Assembly (NCBI RefSeq): GCF_033100135.1
Contig: NZ_CP136920.1
Coordinates: 5,079,001 to 5,143,000 of the forward strand
From: Rubellicoccus peritrichatus
GTDB taxonomy: Bacteria; Verrucomicrobiota; Verrucomicrobiia; Opitutales; Cerasicoccaceae
Direction of reading: 5' to 3'
Length of the DNA: 64,000 bases
The notes beneath the pieces were generated by a model that saw nothing but the letters and a program-made list of their open reading frames with translations, ran no database searches and was not told the DNA's origin. Shown in pieces: positions 32,559 through 40,689 of the stretch (position 1 is the first letter of the stretch; the number at the start of each line of letters is the position of its first letter). Both the position numbers and the translations under genes were made by a program.

Positions 32559-33560
32559 ATGAAAGACACACTTGCCGTCCGATACCATGAACATGGAAAA
32601 GCTTCTGAGGTTCTGAAGCTGGAAACTATCCAAATGGAGGAGCCTCGCCCTAGCGAAGTCGTAATCGCGATGAGAGCCGCTGTCATTCACCCCTCGGACT
32701 TTGGGATGATTGCCGGAAGTTATGGGCGCCTGAAAGAATTACCTGCCGTCGCTGGACGGGAAGGTGTCGGCGAAATTGTCCAAGTTGGCAGTGCGGTTTC
32801 AGAAGATCTCTTGAGGAAAAAAGTGCGCATGCCCGAGCAAGCAGGCGTCTGGAAACAGGTAGCTCTCGCTCTAACCGACGAACTGACTTTCATTCCGAGC
32901 GAAATCGACGCACAGGTTGCCGCTCAGGCTTTTGTTAATCCTCCAACGGCCTACCGTTTGCTGAATGACTTTGTCGATTTGAGTTTTGGCAACTGGATCA
33001 TTCAGAATGCTGGGAATTCGGCAGTCGGATTTTGTGTTGCCGGCTACGCGAAGCACCTTGGCATCAACTGCATATCCGTCGTGCGGGACGTTGAACGATG
33101 GGAACAACCATTGAAAGACGCAGGATCGACTGCGGTTATTGCCGAAGGGACTGACTATTTCAAATCCATCAAGGACATCACTGACGGTGTCCCGATCAAG
33201 CTCGCTCTCAACTCCATTGGGGGCGACAGTGTGATGTCGCTGATCAAAGCAGTCGATGAAGGCGGAACTGTCGTAACATTCGGAGGCATGGTTGGCGATA
33301 AAGTCCGCTTCCCCACTCGTGAACTGATCTTCAAGGATATTGCATTACGCGGGTTTTGGATGGATCGCTGGTACCGCAATCATGCAGACCATGAAGCAAA
33401 CTCAATGATGACTGAGATCTATAAGCTCTTGAAGAAAGACGTGATGCAACTACCAGTCGATCAAGTCTTCGCCTTCGAAAATGCCTTGGAGGCGATCCAG
33501 CGTGCATCTGAAGGCAACCGACAGGGCAAGGTACTGATCACCTCCGACTGGCAACCTTAA
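32559..33560 (+). CDS. MECR/ETR1-like 2-enoyl thioester reductase (MDR superfamily)
   Basis: The 333-residue protein belongs to the zinc-free branch of medium-chain dehydrogenases/reductases. Diagnostic stretches are AVIHPSDFGMIAGSYG, PAVAGREGVGEI, the NADPH-binding region NWIIQNAGNSAVGFCVAGYA and INCISVVRD. These match mitochondrial-type trans-2-enoyl-CoA/ACP reductases, which complete fatty-acid elongation. A more general quinone-reductase role cannot be excluded. It is a single gene, convergent with the beta-lactamase-like gene 10 bases away. Confidence 0.82.
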   Translation: MKDTLAVRYHEHGKASEVLKLETIQMEEPRPSEVVIAMRAAVIHPSDFGMIAGSYGRLKELPAVAGREGVGEIVQVGSAVSEDLLRKKVRMPEQAGVWKQVALALTDELTFIPSEIDAQVAAQAFVNPPTAYRLLNDFVDLSFGNWIIQNAGNSAVGFCVAGYAKHLGINCISVVRDVERWEQPLKDAGSTAVIAEGTDYFKSIKDITDGVPIKLALNSIGGDSVMSLIKAVDEGGTVVTFGGMVGDKVRFPTRELIFKDIALRGFWMDRWYRNHADHEANSMMTEIYKLLKKDVMQLPVDQVFAFENALEAIQRASEGNRQGKVLITSDWQP

Positions 33561-33570
33561 GTCTAATAAC

Positions 33571-35550
33571 TTACTCGATCCTGGCAACGTAGTCGATTGC
33601 TTCGAGGAAGTAGCGCTGCCATTCGTCTTCGTAACCGTATGGCGTAGCCAAGTATTCAATCTCAGCCGCTTTGCTTAAACCATAGTTATTTTCCTTGGCG
33701 TAAGTGTCCTGAAAAGATTCCCAGGAACCAGTGTTGGCAAAGTATATCCACCAGGAGACAAAATCATTGTCTGGCCCGGATCGATCCACACTGATGCCAC
33801 CGACATAAGTCCAACTCTCATCAATGGTGCTATACATCCAAGGATAAAAGTCTTCCGTAGCCCAAAGCCACTCACTCCAGTTATCGCGTTCAGCCCAGAA
33901 CCAGGCTGATGGGCCACTTCCTTCCAATAAATCAGGAACAACATAAGCGTAAGCCAGCTCAAAGATGCGAACCCAACCGGTGTAATCCAGCCATGATTCC
34001 TTTCTGACAAAAGAACCGTCTCGCTCGACATCATAGTATTCGATCAAAATATCACTCGCCACCTCATCACCAACCTCCGCAAACTGAAAAGTAAACTTGC
34101 TGACGGGGCCGGCACTTTCACCAATCGGCTGAAAAAGGAATTCATCGCCATCCCAATGCGTCAGCTCAAAAGTCTGTGGCAAGGGTCCGATGTCAAAGAC
34201 AAGATTTCCATTTGCCTCATAGACAGTAACGTCTCCCCAGTATTCGCTGGTGAAAGTACCGGTATAAGCACGGTTAGCCTTTGCGGAGATTGGGTTTTCG
34301 GGCGGAGTTGAATAATCACCACCATAGCCATAGGATTCAGCCGATATTTGCTCAAACTGCTCGTTTGCGAAAGCAACCCAATCACGTGTTAACTCTCCAC
34401 GAAATACGTAGTCAGCAAAAGAGAACTGCAACCCTTCAGGAATGCCGTTTACGCCACCGTTCACAAAGACAGCAATCCCAAGATCAATATCCGGATAAAG
34501 CCGCACACCCGTTCTCACTCCCAGGTCGAAGGCCCCGGAATGGCTAATCATTAAACCACCATCCGTATTATTCTGAACATTCCAACCAAGTGCATAGTAA
34601 GATGCCTGTCGAGTGTCGGGATTGAATCCTGTTTGAGCATGAGGACGCCATGTCTCAATCAAGGCATCAAGATCCAGAAGACGCTCACCATTAAACTCGC
34701 CTTCGGCCAGCTGAAGCCTCATCCACTTTGTGTAGTCTGAAATGGTGGTACTGAGACTGCCAGCAGGTGCCTGCGCATCAGGATCACGGGTATAAAGGGC
34801 TTCCCAAACTCCTGGTGAAACCTGAACATGGATCAAAGATTTATTCTCCGCATCCAGATAATCCTGATAACGGTAGCTGGTTGATCCCATCCCAAGGGGA
34901 TCAAAAATATATTGCTCGGCAGTGGCCTCCCATGTCATTCCTGCCGCACGGGCAATGGCAACACCAGCCTGGGTGAATCCAAAATTGGTGTATCGATAGC
35001 CGTCTCGAAATGCGTAGGCCGGAGCCAGGAAACGCTGTTGAACGAGCACATCATGCCGATTGAATCCCATGTCTTCCAGCTTATCACCCGATTGTGCGGG
35101 CAAACCACTCCGATGTGAGAAGAAATCCGCAATTGTCACATCTGATGAAAGGAAGTCGTTCGAAAGACGGAAGCCAGGGTCGTATTTGACTACAGGATCA
35201 TCCCAATCGGCCATTCCTTTCCCAACAATAGCGGCACCTACCGTAGTGGCCATTGGTTTGGACAAAGAGGCGATCTGAAAAACAGTATTCAAATCAATCG
35301 CATCGGCGGTCTCCGCTTCCTTGACTCCATAGCCTTTGATCAGAACAACCTCATCCTTGTAAACAACCGCCATCGCAATGCCTGGAATACCGGTTTGTGT
35401 TAAAGTGTTTTCAGCCAGTGCATCAATAAGCGGCAATGCGTTATTTACCTTATCATCCAGTGATTCATCTTGAGCGAGGCCGATCAAAGGTGCAAAGGCA
35501 GTTGCGAGGAGAGTATTTACATTACGGAGAGTCAGAAGCTGTCTAAGCAT
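33571..35550 (-). CDS. Secreted class C beta-lactamase-like serine hydrolase with C-terminal aromatic module
   Basis: With the ATG at 35550 the protein has 659 residues and a signal peptide ending near LIGLA (about residue 25). The serine-hydrolase domain (about 30-370) shows SxxK (Ser95, Lys98 in ASLSKP), YxN (Tyr187, Asn189 in YTNFGF) and the third motif HSG in ISHSGAFD. A DUF3471-like strand domain follows (about 400-510). The last ~140 residues are rich in Trp and Tyr (for example AWFWAERDNWSEWLWATEDF, then YPWMYS), as in C-terminal modules I recall on many secreted Opitutae proteins. The catalytic domain could be an esterase, D-amino peptidase or beta-lactamase. Confidence 0.85.
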   Translation of the reverse strand: MLRQLLTLRNVNTLLATAFAPLIGLAQDESLDDKVNNALPLIDALAENTLTQTGIPGIAMAVVYKDEVVLIKGYGVKEAETADAIDLNTVFQIASLSKPMATTVGAAIVGKGMADWDDPVVKYDPGFRLSNDFLSSDVTIADFFSHRSGLPAQSGDKLEDMGFNRHDVLVQQRFLAPAYAFRDGYRYTNFGFTQAGVAIARAAGMTWEATAEQYIFDPLGMGSTSYRYQDYLDAENKSLIHVQVSPGVWEALYTRDPDAQAPAGSLSTTISDYTKWMRLQLAEGEFNGERLLDLDALIETWRPHAQTGFNPDTRQASYYALGWNVQNNTDGGLMISHSGAFDLGVRTGVRLYPDIDLGIAVFVNGGVNGIPEGLQFSFADYVFRGELTRDWVAFANEQFEQISAESYGYGGDYSTPPENPISAKANRAYTGTFTSEYWGDVTVYEANGNLVFDIGPLPQTFELTHWDGDEFLFQPIGESAGPVSKFTFQFAEVGDEVASDILIEYYDVERDGSFVRKESWLDYTGWVRIFELAYAYVVPDLLEGSGPSAWFWAERDNWSEWLWATEDFYPWMYSTIDESWTYVGGISVDRSGPDNDFVSWWIYFANTGSWESFQDTYAKENNYGLSKAAEIEYLATPYGYEDEWQRYFLEAIDYVARIE

Positions 35551-35682
35551 AGAACAAATAGAACTTTGGGAATGAGAATATATTCCCAAACAGATACATG
35601 CGAAGAGAACGCAAGGCAAGATTTCCTGAGCCTACGAAGCAGTGGAACGCAATTACTCAAATAGGACAGCTAACAATAAAAG

Positions 35683-35853
35683 CTATCTGGTGGGGTCGAT
35701 CGTACTGACAACGACACTTTCCGGGTTTTGCTTTGCTTCCGTGGCAGAACTACCGGCTTCTGTGCTAGTGCTAAAAAAACAGCCACTGATGACAAAGATC
35801 GTTGCAACTGAAATAGCTAAAATAGCGTTCTGTCCCTGATGAGATTTAAACAT
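35683..35853 (-). CDS. Small lipoprotein
   Basis: A 56-residue frame starting with ATG at 35853. It has a basic N-terminus (MFKSHQGQN), a hydrophobic stretch (AILAISVATIFVISGC) and a lipobox, ISGC, with the lipidation cysteine at residue 25, then a short Ser/Thr/Glu-rich tail ending DPTR. It begins 14 bases after the HAD-like gene on the same strand, so the two are probably co-transcribed. The only longer frame here runs antisense to it and lacks features. Confidence 0.6.
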   Translation of the reverse strand: MFKSHQGQNAILAISVATIFVISGCFFSTSTEAGSSATEAKQNPESVVVSTIDPTR

Positions 35854-35867
35854 ACACAATCGAAAAA

Positions 35868-36323
35868 TTAGTTCTCAGCAAGAGATGGGCGGTTTTCGTG
35901 AGGAAATGCTTCTTCCAGTAATGGCACCTTTGGTCGGGCCATAACGGATGGACTACGGATTGGTTTGCCAGAATTCGTTACCACCTGAATGCAACGGTCA
36001 TCCCAGAGCTCAACCATAAAAAAGTCTTTGCGATTCGTTACCTCGAGACCGGCCAATTTATGCTTTTTGAGCCATTTCTCTACTGGCGGAATGGCATCAG
36101 GAATCGATGCACGTGCAGTAAATATTTTAACTTTGTAGCCTTCTTTCTGCCAATTGCGAACCCGCTCCATCATAGACTTGATTGGCTTTCCAATATGTCC
36201 GAATCCTCGCCAGGTGGAAAAGCGAGCTAAAGTGCCATCTAAATCAACACCGATCCATGGAACGTCGTCGGAAAAATCGCCGTCCGTAGAAGGTTGAATA
36301 TTACTAAGTGTCGGGGAAGACAT
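35868..36323 (-). CDS. HAD-like phosphatase-type protein
   Basis: The 151-residue protein shows HAD motif I in IGVDLDGTLARF (catalytic aspartates), a motif II-like threonine in KIFTARAS, and a motif IV-like acidic pair in LWDDRCIQV. The cap is minimal, as in small HAD phosphatases or phage-type nucleotidases. The first 20 residues look disordered. The substrate is unknown. It is followed by a small lipoprotein gene on the same strand. Confidence 0.75.
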   Translation of the reverse strand: MSSPTLSNIQPSTDGDFSDDVPWIGVDLDGTLARFSTWRGFGHIGKPIKSMMERVRNWQKEGYKVKIFTARASIPDAIPPVEKWLKKHKLAGLEVTNRKDFFMVELWDDRCIQVVTNSGKPIRSPSVMARPKVPLLEEAFPHENRPSLAEN

Positions 36324-36483
36324 ACGAAGTGGCCAGTGAGTGCGGCCGATTTGCTAGATTAAGGAAGGATTAAGATACTAGAGACTTTCTACAGTATGAC
36401 AAGCCATTATCTAGGGGATATGCCGGGTTTTTTCGCGTTTTGCATTTTTTTTACAATTCAGCAACCTACTAATAATCATTACC

Positions 36484-37425
36484 TTACGCACTCCTTAAAA
36501 GTTGTATCCCCTTGATTATCAAGCCCTGTCGAGGACTCACAATCCAAAGTAAACCGAAGATCAAAGTGGCGACGACAACCATGGCGCCGGCAATGCTGGT
36601 ATCCAGCCAAAGAGCAAGGTGATAGCCTGCGACCGAGTAGACAAAAGCAAGCGGAAGGGTCAATACCAGGATGAAAGGCAGGCGATCCGTCACCATACTG
36701 GCAGTCACAGCCGGGAAGATTAGCATCGCAATGACAAGAATCGCTCCAACTGCTTCAAATGCACTGACAACAGAGAGCGAAAGCACGGCCATCAGCCCAT
36801 AGTGATAAAAATTGACGCGAATTCCAAGTGACAGAGCCAGGGCCGGGTCAAACGAAGTCACGAGCAGGCCTTTGTAGAAAACGATGGTCAGGACAGCCGC
36901 AATGAGAAAAACGCTTCCCATTAACACGACAGGTCGTGGCCCAAGTTCCATCCCCCCCAACGAAACGGTGTCCATGAGCGGGATGAACCCGATTTCTCCA
37001 TAAAGAACACAATCGGGATCGAGATCTACGCGGTCGGCAAACAAGGCGAGCATGATCACCCCGACGGCAAAGAGAAACGAGAAGACAATACCAAGGGCAG
37101 CATCGGGCTTAACCCGTGAACTGCGATGAATCGCCTCAATCAAAAATACTGTAAACGCCCCTGCAATAATCGCACCGATCATCATGGGAAATGAATCACG
37201 CGAACTTGTAATCAGAAATGCGAGAACGATTCCGGGCAGGAGACTGTGGCTAATCGCATCACCAACGAGTGCCATCCGGCGGTAAACAAGAAAAGTCCCA
37301 ACAATCCCACAGGTTGCATTTGCAAGGAACCCCATAAGGATAATCCAGAAGACACCGCCCGCATCAAAGGTCCATGGCTCAACCACGACACTTTGAAAAT
37401 CAAAAGCTGGAATGAAGTCGTTCAT
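36484..37425 (-). CDS. Metal ABC transporter permease (ABC-3 family), YtgD-like
   Basis: The 313-residue permease has about eight membrane helices and the ABC-3 family pattern (VYRRMALVGDAISHSLLPGI near residue 47, TSFDPALALSLGI in the cytoplasmic loop, a C-terminal GLLWIVSPRQGL). It overlaps the end of the permease-repressor fusion gene by 4 bases (ATGA), so the two are translated together and should form a heterodimeric channel. It is the last gene of a four-gene operon with the same order as chlamydial ytgABCRD. Confidence 0.92.
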   Translation of the reverse strand: MNDFIPAFDFQSVVVEPWTFDAGGVFWIILMGFLANATCGIVGTFLVYRRMALVGDAISHSLLPGIVLAFLITSSRDSFPMMIGAIIAGAFTVFLIEAIHRSSRVKPDAALGIVFSFLFAVGVIMLALFADRVDLDPDCVLYGEIGFIPLMDTVSLGGMELGPRPVVLMGSVFLIAAVLTIVFYKGLLVTSFDPALALSLGIRVNFYHYGLMAVLSLSVVSAFEAVGAILVIAMLIFPAVTASMVTDRLPFILVLTLPLAFVYSVAGYHLALWLDTSIAGAMVVVATLIFGLLWIVSPRQGLIIKGIQLLRSA

Positions 37426-38918
37426 GTCTGCGGTTGTCGATAGCCGGAAGGTGAAACATCGGATGTGCCCTGTCCGAGGTTGCGCGCCATATCGTCAATG
37501 CTGGGAATCAATTTCCCATGCGGATCTTTTCTTGGAAAATCGAGCTTCCGCTCAATTGCCCTGACCGTTGACTCACCAAGCAGGTGCTCGACCCGCTCAG
37601 CATCATCATGAACATGATCAGCCGGATAGTCTGCCGCATTGGTCAGGTAGAGTTCCCAAAGTCTATGATTACGAACAATCTCGCAAGCCCGCTGCCACCC
37701 AGTTGGGGTTAAAGCAATTTCCTTGCGAAAACCGGCGAGCTTCTCATCCCGTATCTCCGATATCGAAGCCATGTGTTTTTTCGTAAGCTGCTCAACGCGT
37801 TGGCTCGCTTCAGGGGCTGACTCGTTTAACTGGTTGGCCAGCTGGGCAAGCTCAACAACCTGTGATTCAAAACCGCCCCTTTCCAGAACATGGTAAAGCG
37901 CCTTGAGTGTGTTTTCATCCTGAATACGAATACGACGCGAGCGCTCGCGAAAACGACGCGGAACCAGCCCATGACGCGGCCCGAGCATGAAGGCTAGGGC
38001 AAAGACTAAACTCGCCCCCAGCACCATAAATGGCCCGGTTGGCAAACTATTGCCCAGGAAGGAAAGGAACGCGCCCAGCACCGCGCTGAAGACACCGAAG
38101 ATCATCGCCAACACCAGCATCCACCCCATGCGATCCGTCAGCAGGTAAGCTGCAGTCGCGGGCGTAATCAGCATGGCAGAAACCAGAACAATCCCCGTGG
38201 CTTGCAGAGAAACCACAACGGCAAAAGCCAATAGCATCATCAGCAGATAATGAAAGAAACCGGCGGCGATACCTGAGCTTTTTGCAAAACCTGCATCGAA
38301 ACTCGTTGTCAGTAGTTCTTTGTAAAAGAAAGCCACAATGATAACCGAGATCAGGGTGACACCGGCCATCAGCCAGATATCTGACGCAGAGAGTGCAGCA
38401 GCCTGACCGAAGAGGAACTTATCGATGCCGGACTTATCCCCTGTGCCCATCCTCTGTATCATAACAAAGAGACAGATGCCGATCGCGTAAAAACCTGCCA
38501 GAACCATTCCCAGAGCACTGTCTTCCTTAATCCGGGTGGTTTGCTTGATCAGATTCACTCCGCCAACACCAATCAACCCGGCAACAGTTGCCCCAATGAA
38601 GATTGCAACCGGATCTTTGGTTGCCGACCAGAGGAAACCAAGAGCCACGCCTGGCATGACAGCATGCGAAAGTGTATCACCAACCAGTGAGAGCTTGCGA
38701 ACAACAAGAAAAGCTCCGAGTAAACCGCAACAAATCCCCATAAGGATAGACCCCATCACAGCGTATTGAACCGCAACATCCTGAAAGGTCCAAAAGCGCA
38801 AAGCCTGCTCAAAGGCATTCGTATCACGAATGTCTCCGATCTTTGCTCCATGCGCACTCGGTTGAAAAACCAAGGCAAGCGGCAGCAAAAGCCGTAGACT
38901 CTTCCCGATTCTATTCAC
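37422..38918 (-). CDS. ABC-3 metal permease fused to a DtxR-type metalloregulator (YtgCR-like)
   Basis: From a GTG at 38918 the protein has 498 residues; a TTG at 38945 is less likely. It opens with a signal-peptide-like helix, then an ABC-3 permease (to about residue 315; VVRKLSLVGDTLSHAVMPGV, TSFDAGFAKSSGI). After a basic linker (RRFRERSRRIRIQDEN) comes a winged-helix segment (about 335-415) and a DtxR/MntR dimerisation domain (NHRLWELYL, then HDDAERVEHLL, FPRKDPHGKLIP). The likely metal ligands are kept: His of NHR and Glu, Glu, His of DAERVEH. In Chlamydia trachomatis the same fusion, YtgCR, is cleaved to release the repressor YtgR. Whether that happens here is inference. The start overlaps the ATPase end by 8 bases. 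Confidence 0.9.
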   Translation of the reverse strand: MNRIGKSLRLLLPLALVFQPSAHGAKIGDIRDTNAFEQALRFWTFQDVAVQYAVMGSILMGICCGLLGAFLVVRKLSLVGDTLSHAVMPGVALGFLWSATKDPVAIFIGATVAGLIGVGGVNLIKQTTRIKEDSALGMVLAGFYAIGICLFVMIQRMGTGDKSGIDKFLFGQAAALSASDIWLMAGVTLISVIIVAFFYKELLTTSFDAGFAKSSGIAAGFFHYLLMMLLAFAVVVSLQATGIVLVSAMLITPATAAYLLTDRMGWMLVLAMIFGVFSAVLGAFLSFLGNSLPTGPFMVLGASLVFALAFMLGPRHGLVPRRFRERSRRIRIQDENTLKALYHVLERGGFESQVVELAQLANQLNESAPEASQRVEQLTKKHMASISEIRDEKLAGFRKEIALTPTGWQRACEIVRNHRLWELYLTNAADYPADHVHDDAERVEHLLGESTVRAIERKLDFPRKDPHGKLIPSIDDMARNLGQGTSDVSPSGYRQPQT

Positions 38919-39681
38919 CCGCTTCGATTCGCTCCTTCTCGACAACCTCGGTCAGGATGTTGAGTCTGCCGCCGTAGGTCTTTTGAAGATTATCGAGAGT
39001 AAAAACTTCCTCGGTTGGGCCGTAGGCCATCATGCGCATGTTCAAGAGCAAGAGACTGTCGAAATATTTTTGCGCGGTTGGGAGATCATGATGAACGACA
39101 AAGATGGTTTTGCCGCGCTGCTTGAGTTCGGTCAGCAACTCAATAATCGCTGCCTCTGTTGCCGCATCTACTCCAGCAAAAGGCTCGTCCATAAAGTAGA
39201 GGTCACTTTCCTGGGCCAGAGCACGTGCCAGAAAAACACGTTGCTGCTGGCCTCCTGAAAGATTCGAAATCTGTCGTTTGGCAAAGGGCAGCATCTTGAC
39301 CCGGTCAAGACACTCCATCGCCACTTCACGGTCTGCTTTGCTGGGACGACGAAAGGCACCAAGCCTGCCGTAGCGCCCCATCAAAACCACATCGAAGACG
39401 TTAACCGGGAAGTCCCAATCGACGGACTCCCGCTGCGGAACATACCCTACGCGATTAACGGCCTTCTTAAACGGCTTGCCGAAAATTTTAACCCAGCCAC
39501 CGCTCTTGGGCACAATGCCCATAATCGCTTTGATTAAGGTCGACTTCCCTGCCCCGTTCGGACCAATCACGCCGATCAACTTCCCCTCCTCCGCCACGAG
39601 ATCGATACCGTAAAGAACCGGTCGCTTGTGATAAGCGACGGTCAGATCATGGATCTCAAGCGGTGGTGATGTATTCGGCAT
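38911..39681 (-). CDS. Metal ABC transporter ATP-binding protein, YtgB-like
   Basis: The 256-residue ATPase has Walker A GPNGAGKST (about residues 40-48), the ABC signature LSGGQQQRV, Walker B DLYFMDEPFAG and the H-loop histidine in VVHHDL. It resembles ZnuC/MntB-type ATPases. It starts 9 bases after the substrate-binding protein ends and overlaps the permease-repressor gene. Confidence 0.95.
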   Translation of the reverse strand: MPNTSPPLEIHDLTVAYHKRPVLYGIDLVAEEGKLIGVIGPNGAGKSTLIKAIMGIVPKSGGWVKIFGKPFKKAVNRVGYVPQRESVDWDFPVNVFDVVLMGRYGRLGAFRRPSKADREVAMECLDRVKMLPFAKRQISNLSGGQQQRVFLARALAQESDLYFMDEPFAGVDAATEAAIIELLTELKQRGKTIFVVHHDLPTAQKYFDSLLLLNMRMMAYGPTEEVFTLDNLQKTYGGRLNILTEVVEKERIEAGE

Positions 39682-39690
39682 TCGAGTGGG

Positions 39691-40611
39691 TTACTTCAAA
39701 GCATCAACAATAGTGTTCACATTATGCTTCACCATCCCGGGCCAGGTTCCAACATCATAAGTTTCGCCATCGGACCCTTGTTCCATTTCGCCAGGTGTTC
39801 CCATGGCATCCGAGAAAAGTTCTCCTCCAATGACAGCGCCGGAGTCTTCACTGATACGCTTGATGGTGGCTGGAGACACACTGGTCTCAACAAAGATTGC
39901 CGGTACTTTTTTTTCCTTAATAAAATCGACTGTCTCGGAGATGTCAGCAAGCCCTGCCTCAGTCGCTGTGGAAATCCCCTGCACACCAACAACCTCAAAG
40001 CCAAAGGAACGGCCAAAATAATTGAAAGCATCGTGGCTTGTAATGAGGACACGTTTCGCCTCGGGGATTTCCGCGACACGCATTTGAGCCCATTCACCAA
40101 TCTTCTGATAAGATGCCGCCAGTTTCTTACCACGCTCTTCATAAATCTTGGCATGTTCTGGATCAGCGTCTGAAAGCCCCGTCACAACAACCGGGATACA
40201 CTCCGCCCAAAGCTCAACGTCAAACCAGACATGCGGATCCCAATGCCCTTCAAACTCAGGAGGCTCCAACAGGGAGGTTTCCTCGATTTCTTCCGTCACA
40301 GCGTAAACCTTGGCTCCGCGACGTGCCATCTTGGCAAAAACATCCGCCATTCTTCCTTCCAGCATCAGTCCATTGTAAAAAATGACATCTGCCTTGCGCA
40401 GAAGCGAAATATCGCGGGCCGATGGTTTATAAAGATGCGGGTCCACTCCAGGGCCCATTAAGGCAACGATTTCGATATCGTCACCGCCAACATCCTTGAC
40501 CATATCGGTCACCATGGTCGTAGTGGTAACTACAATCGGCTTTTCCGCCAGCAAAGACGCACAAATCCCCAAGACCGAAGTCCCAACAAGAAGAATACTT
40601 TTTAGTTTCAT
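39691..40611 (-). CDS. Mn/Fe-type metal-binding periplasmic protein (cluster A-I), YtgA/TroA-like
   Basis: The 306-residue protein has a signal peptide (MKLKSILLVGTSVLGICASL). Four likely metal ligands are visible: His in GVDPHLYKPS, His in HWDPHVWFDV, Glu in IFVETSVSPATI and Asp in ELFSDAMG. A His-His-Glu-Asp set is typical of Mn/Fe binders such as PsaA, whereas zinc-binding ZnuA has a third His and a His-rich loop, absent here. It is the first gene of the operon, reading away from the divergent DtxR-family gene. Confidence 0.93.
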   Translation of the reverse strand: MKLKSILLVGTSVLGICASLLAEKPIVVTTTTMVTDMVKDVGGDDIEIVALMGPGVDPHLYKPSARDISLLRKADVIFYNGLMLEGRMADVFAKMARRGAKVYAVTEEIEETSLLEPPEFEGHWDPHVWFDVELWAECIPVVVTGLSDADPEHAKIYEERGKKLAASYQKIGEWAQMRVAEIPEAKRVLITSHDAFNYFGRSFGFEVVGVQGISTATEAGLADISETVDFIKEKKVPAIFVETSVSPATIKRISEDSGAVIGGELFSDAMGTPGEMEQGSDGETYDVGTWPGMVKHNVNTIVDALK

Positions 40612-40648
40612 AAAAATACATATATTTCATGCATACAAAAACAAGACT

Positions 40649-40660
40649 TTGACAAGTCAA
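40649..40660. promoter_or_regulatory. Candidate metalloregulator operator TTGACAAGTCAA
   Basis: A perfect 12-bp palindrome in the 78-base gap between the divergent transporter operon and the MntR-like gene. TTGACA inside it also works as a -35 box for the regulator (16 bases to TAGACA at 40671), and its complement gives TTGACT for the transporter side. A dimeric DtxR-type repressor bound here would block both promoters. The assignment is inferred from symmetry and place. Confidence 0.45.
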
Positions 40661-40689
40661 AATTAAGTTTTAGACATACCTCATTAAGC

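Noticed and set aside
35642-35839. 65-codon frame on the plus strand
   Set aside because: It is antisense to the small lipoprotein, which has a lipobox and a sensible operon position; the plus-strand frame has neither.
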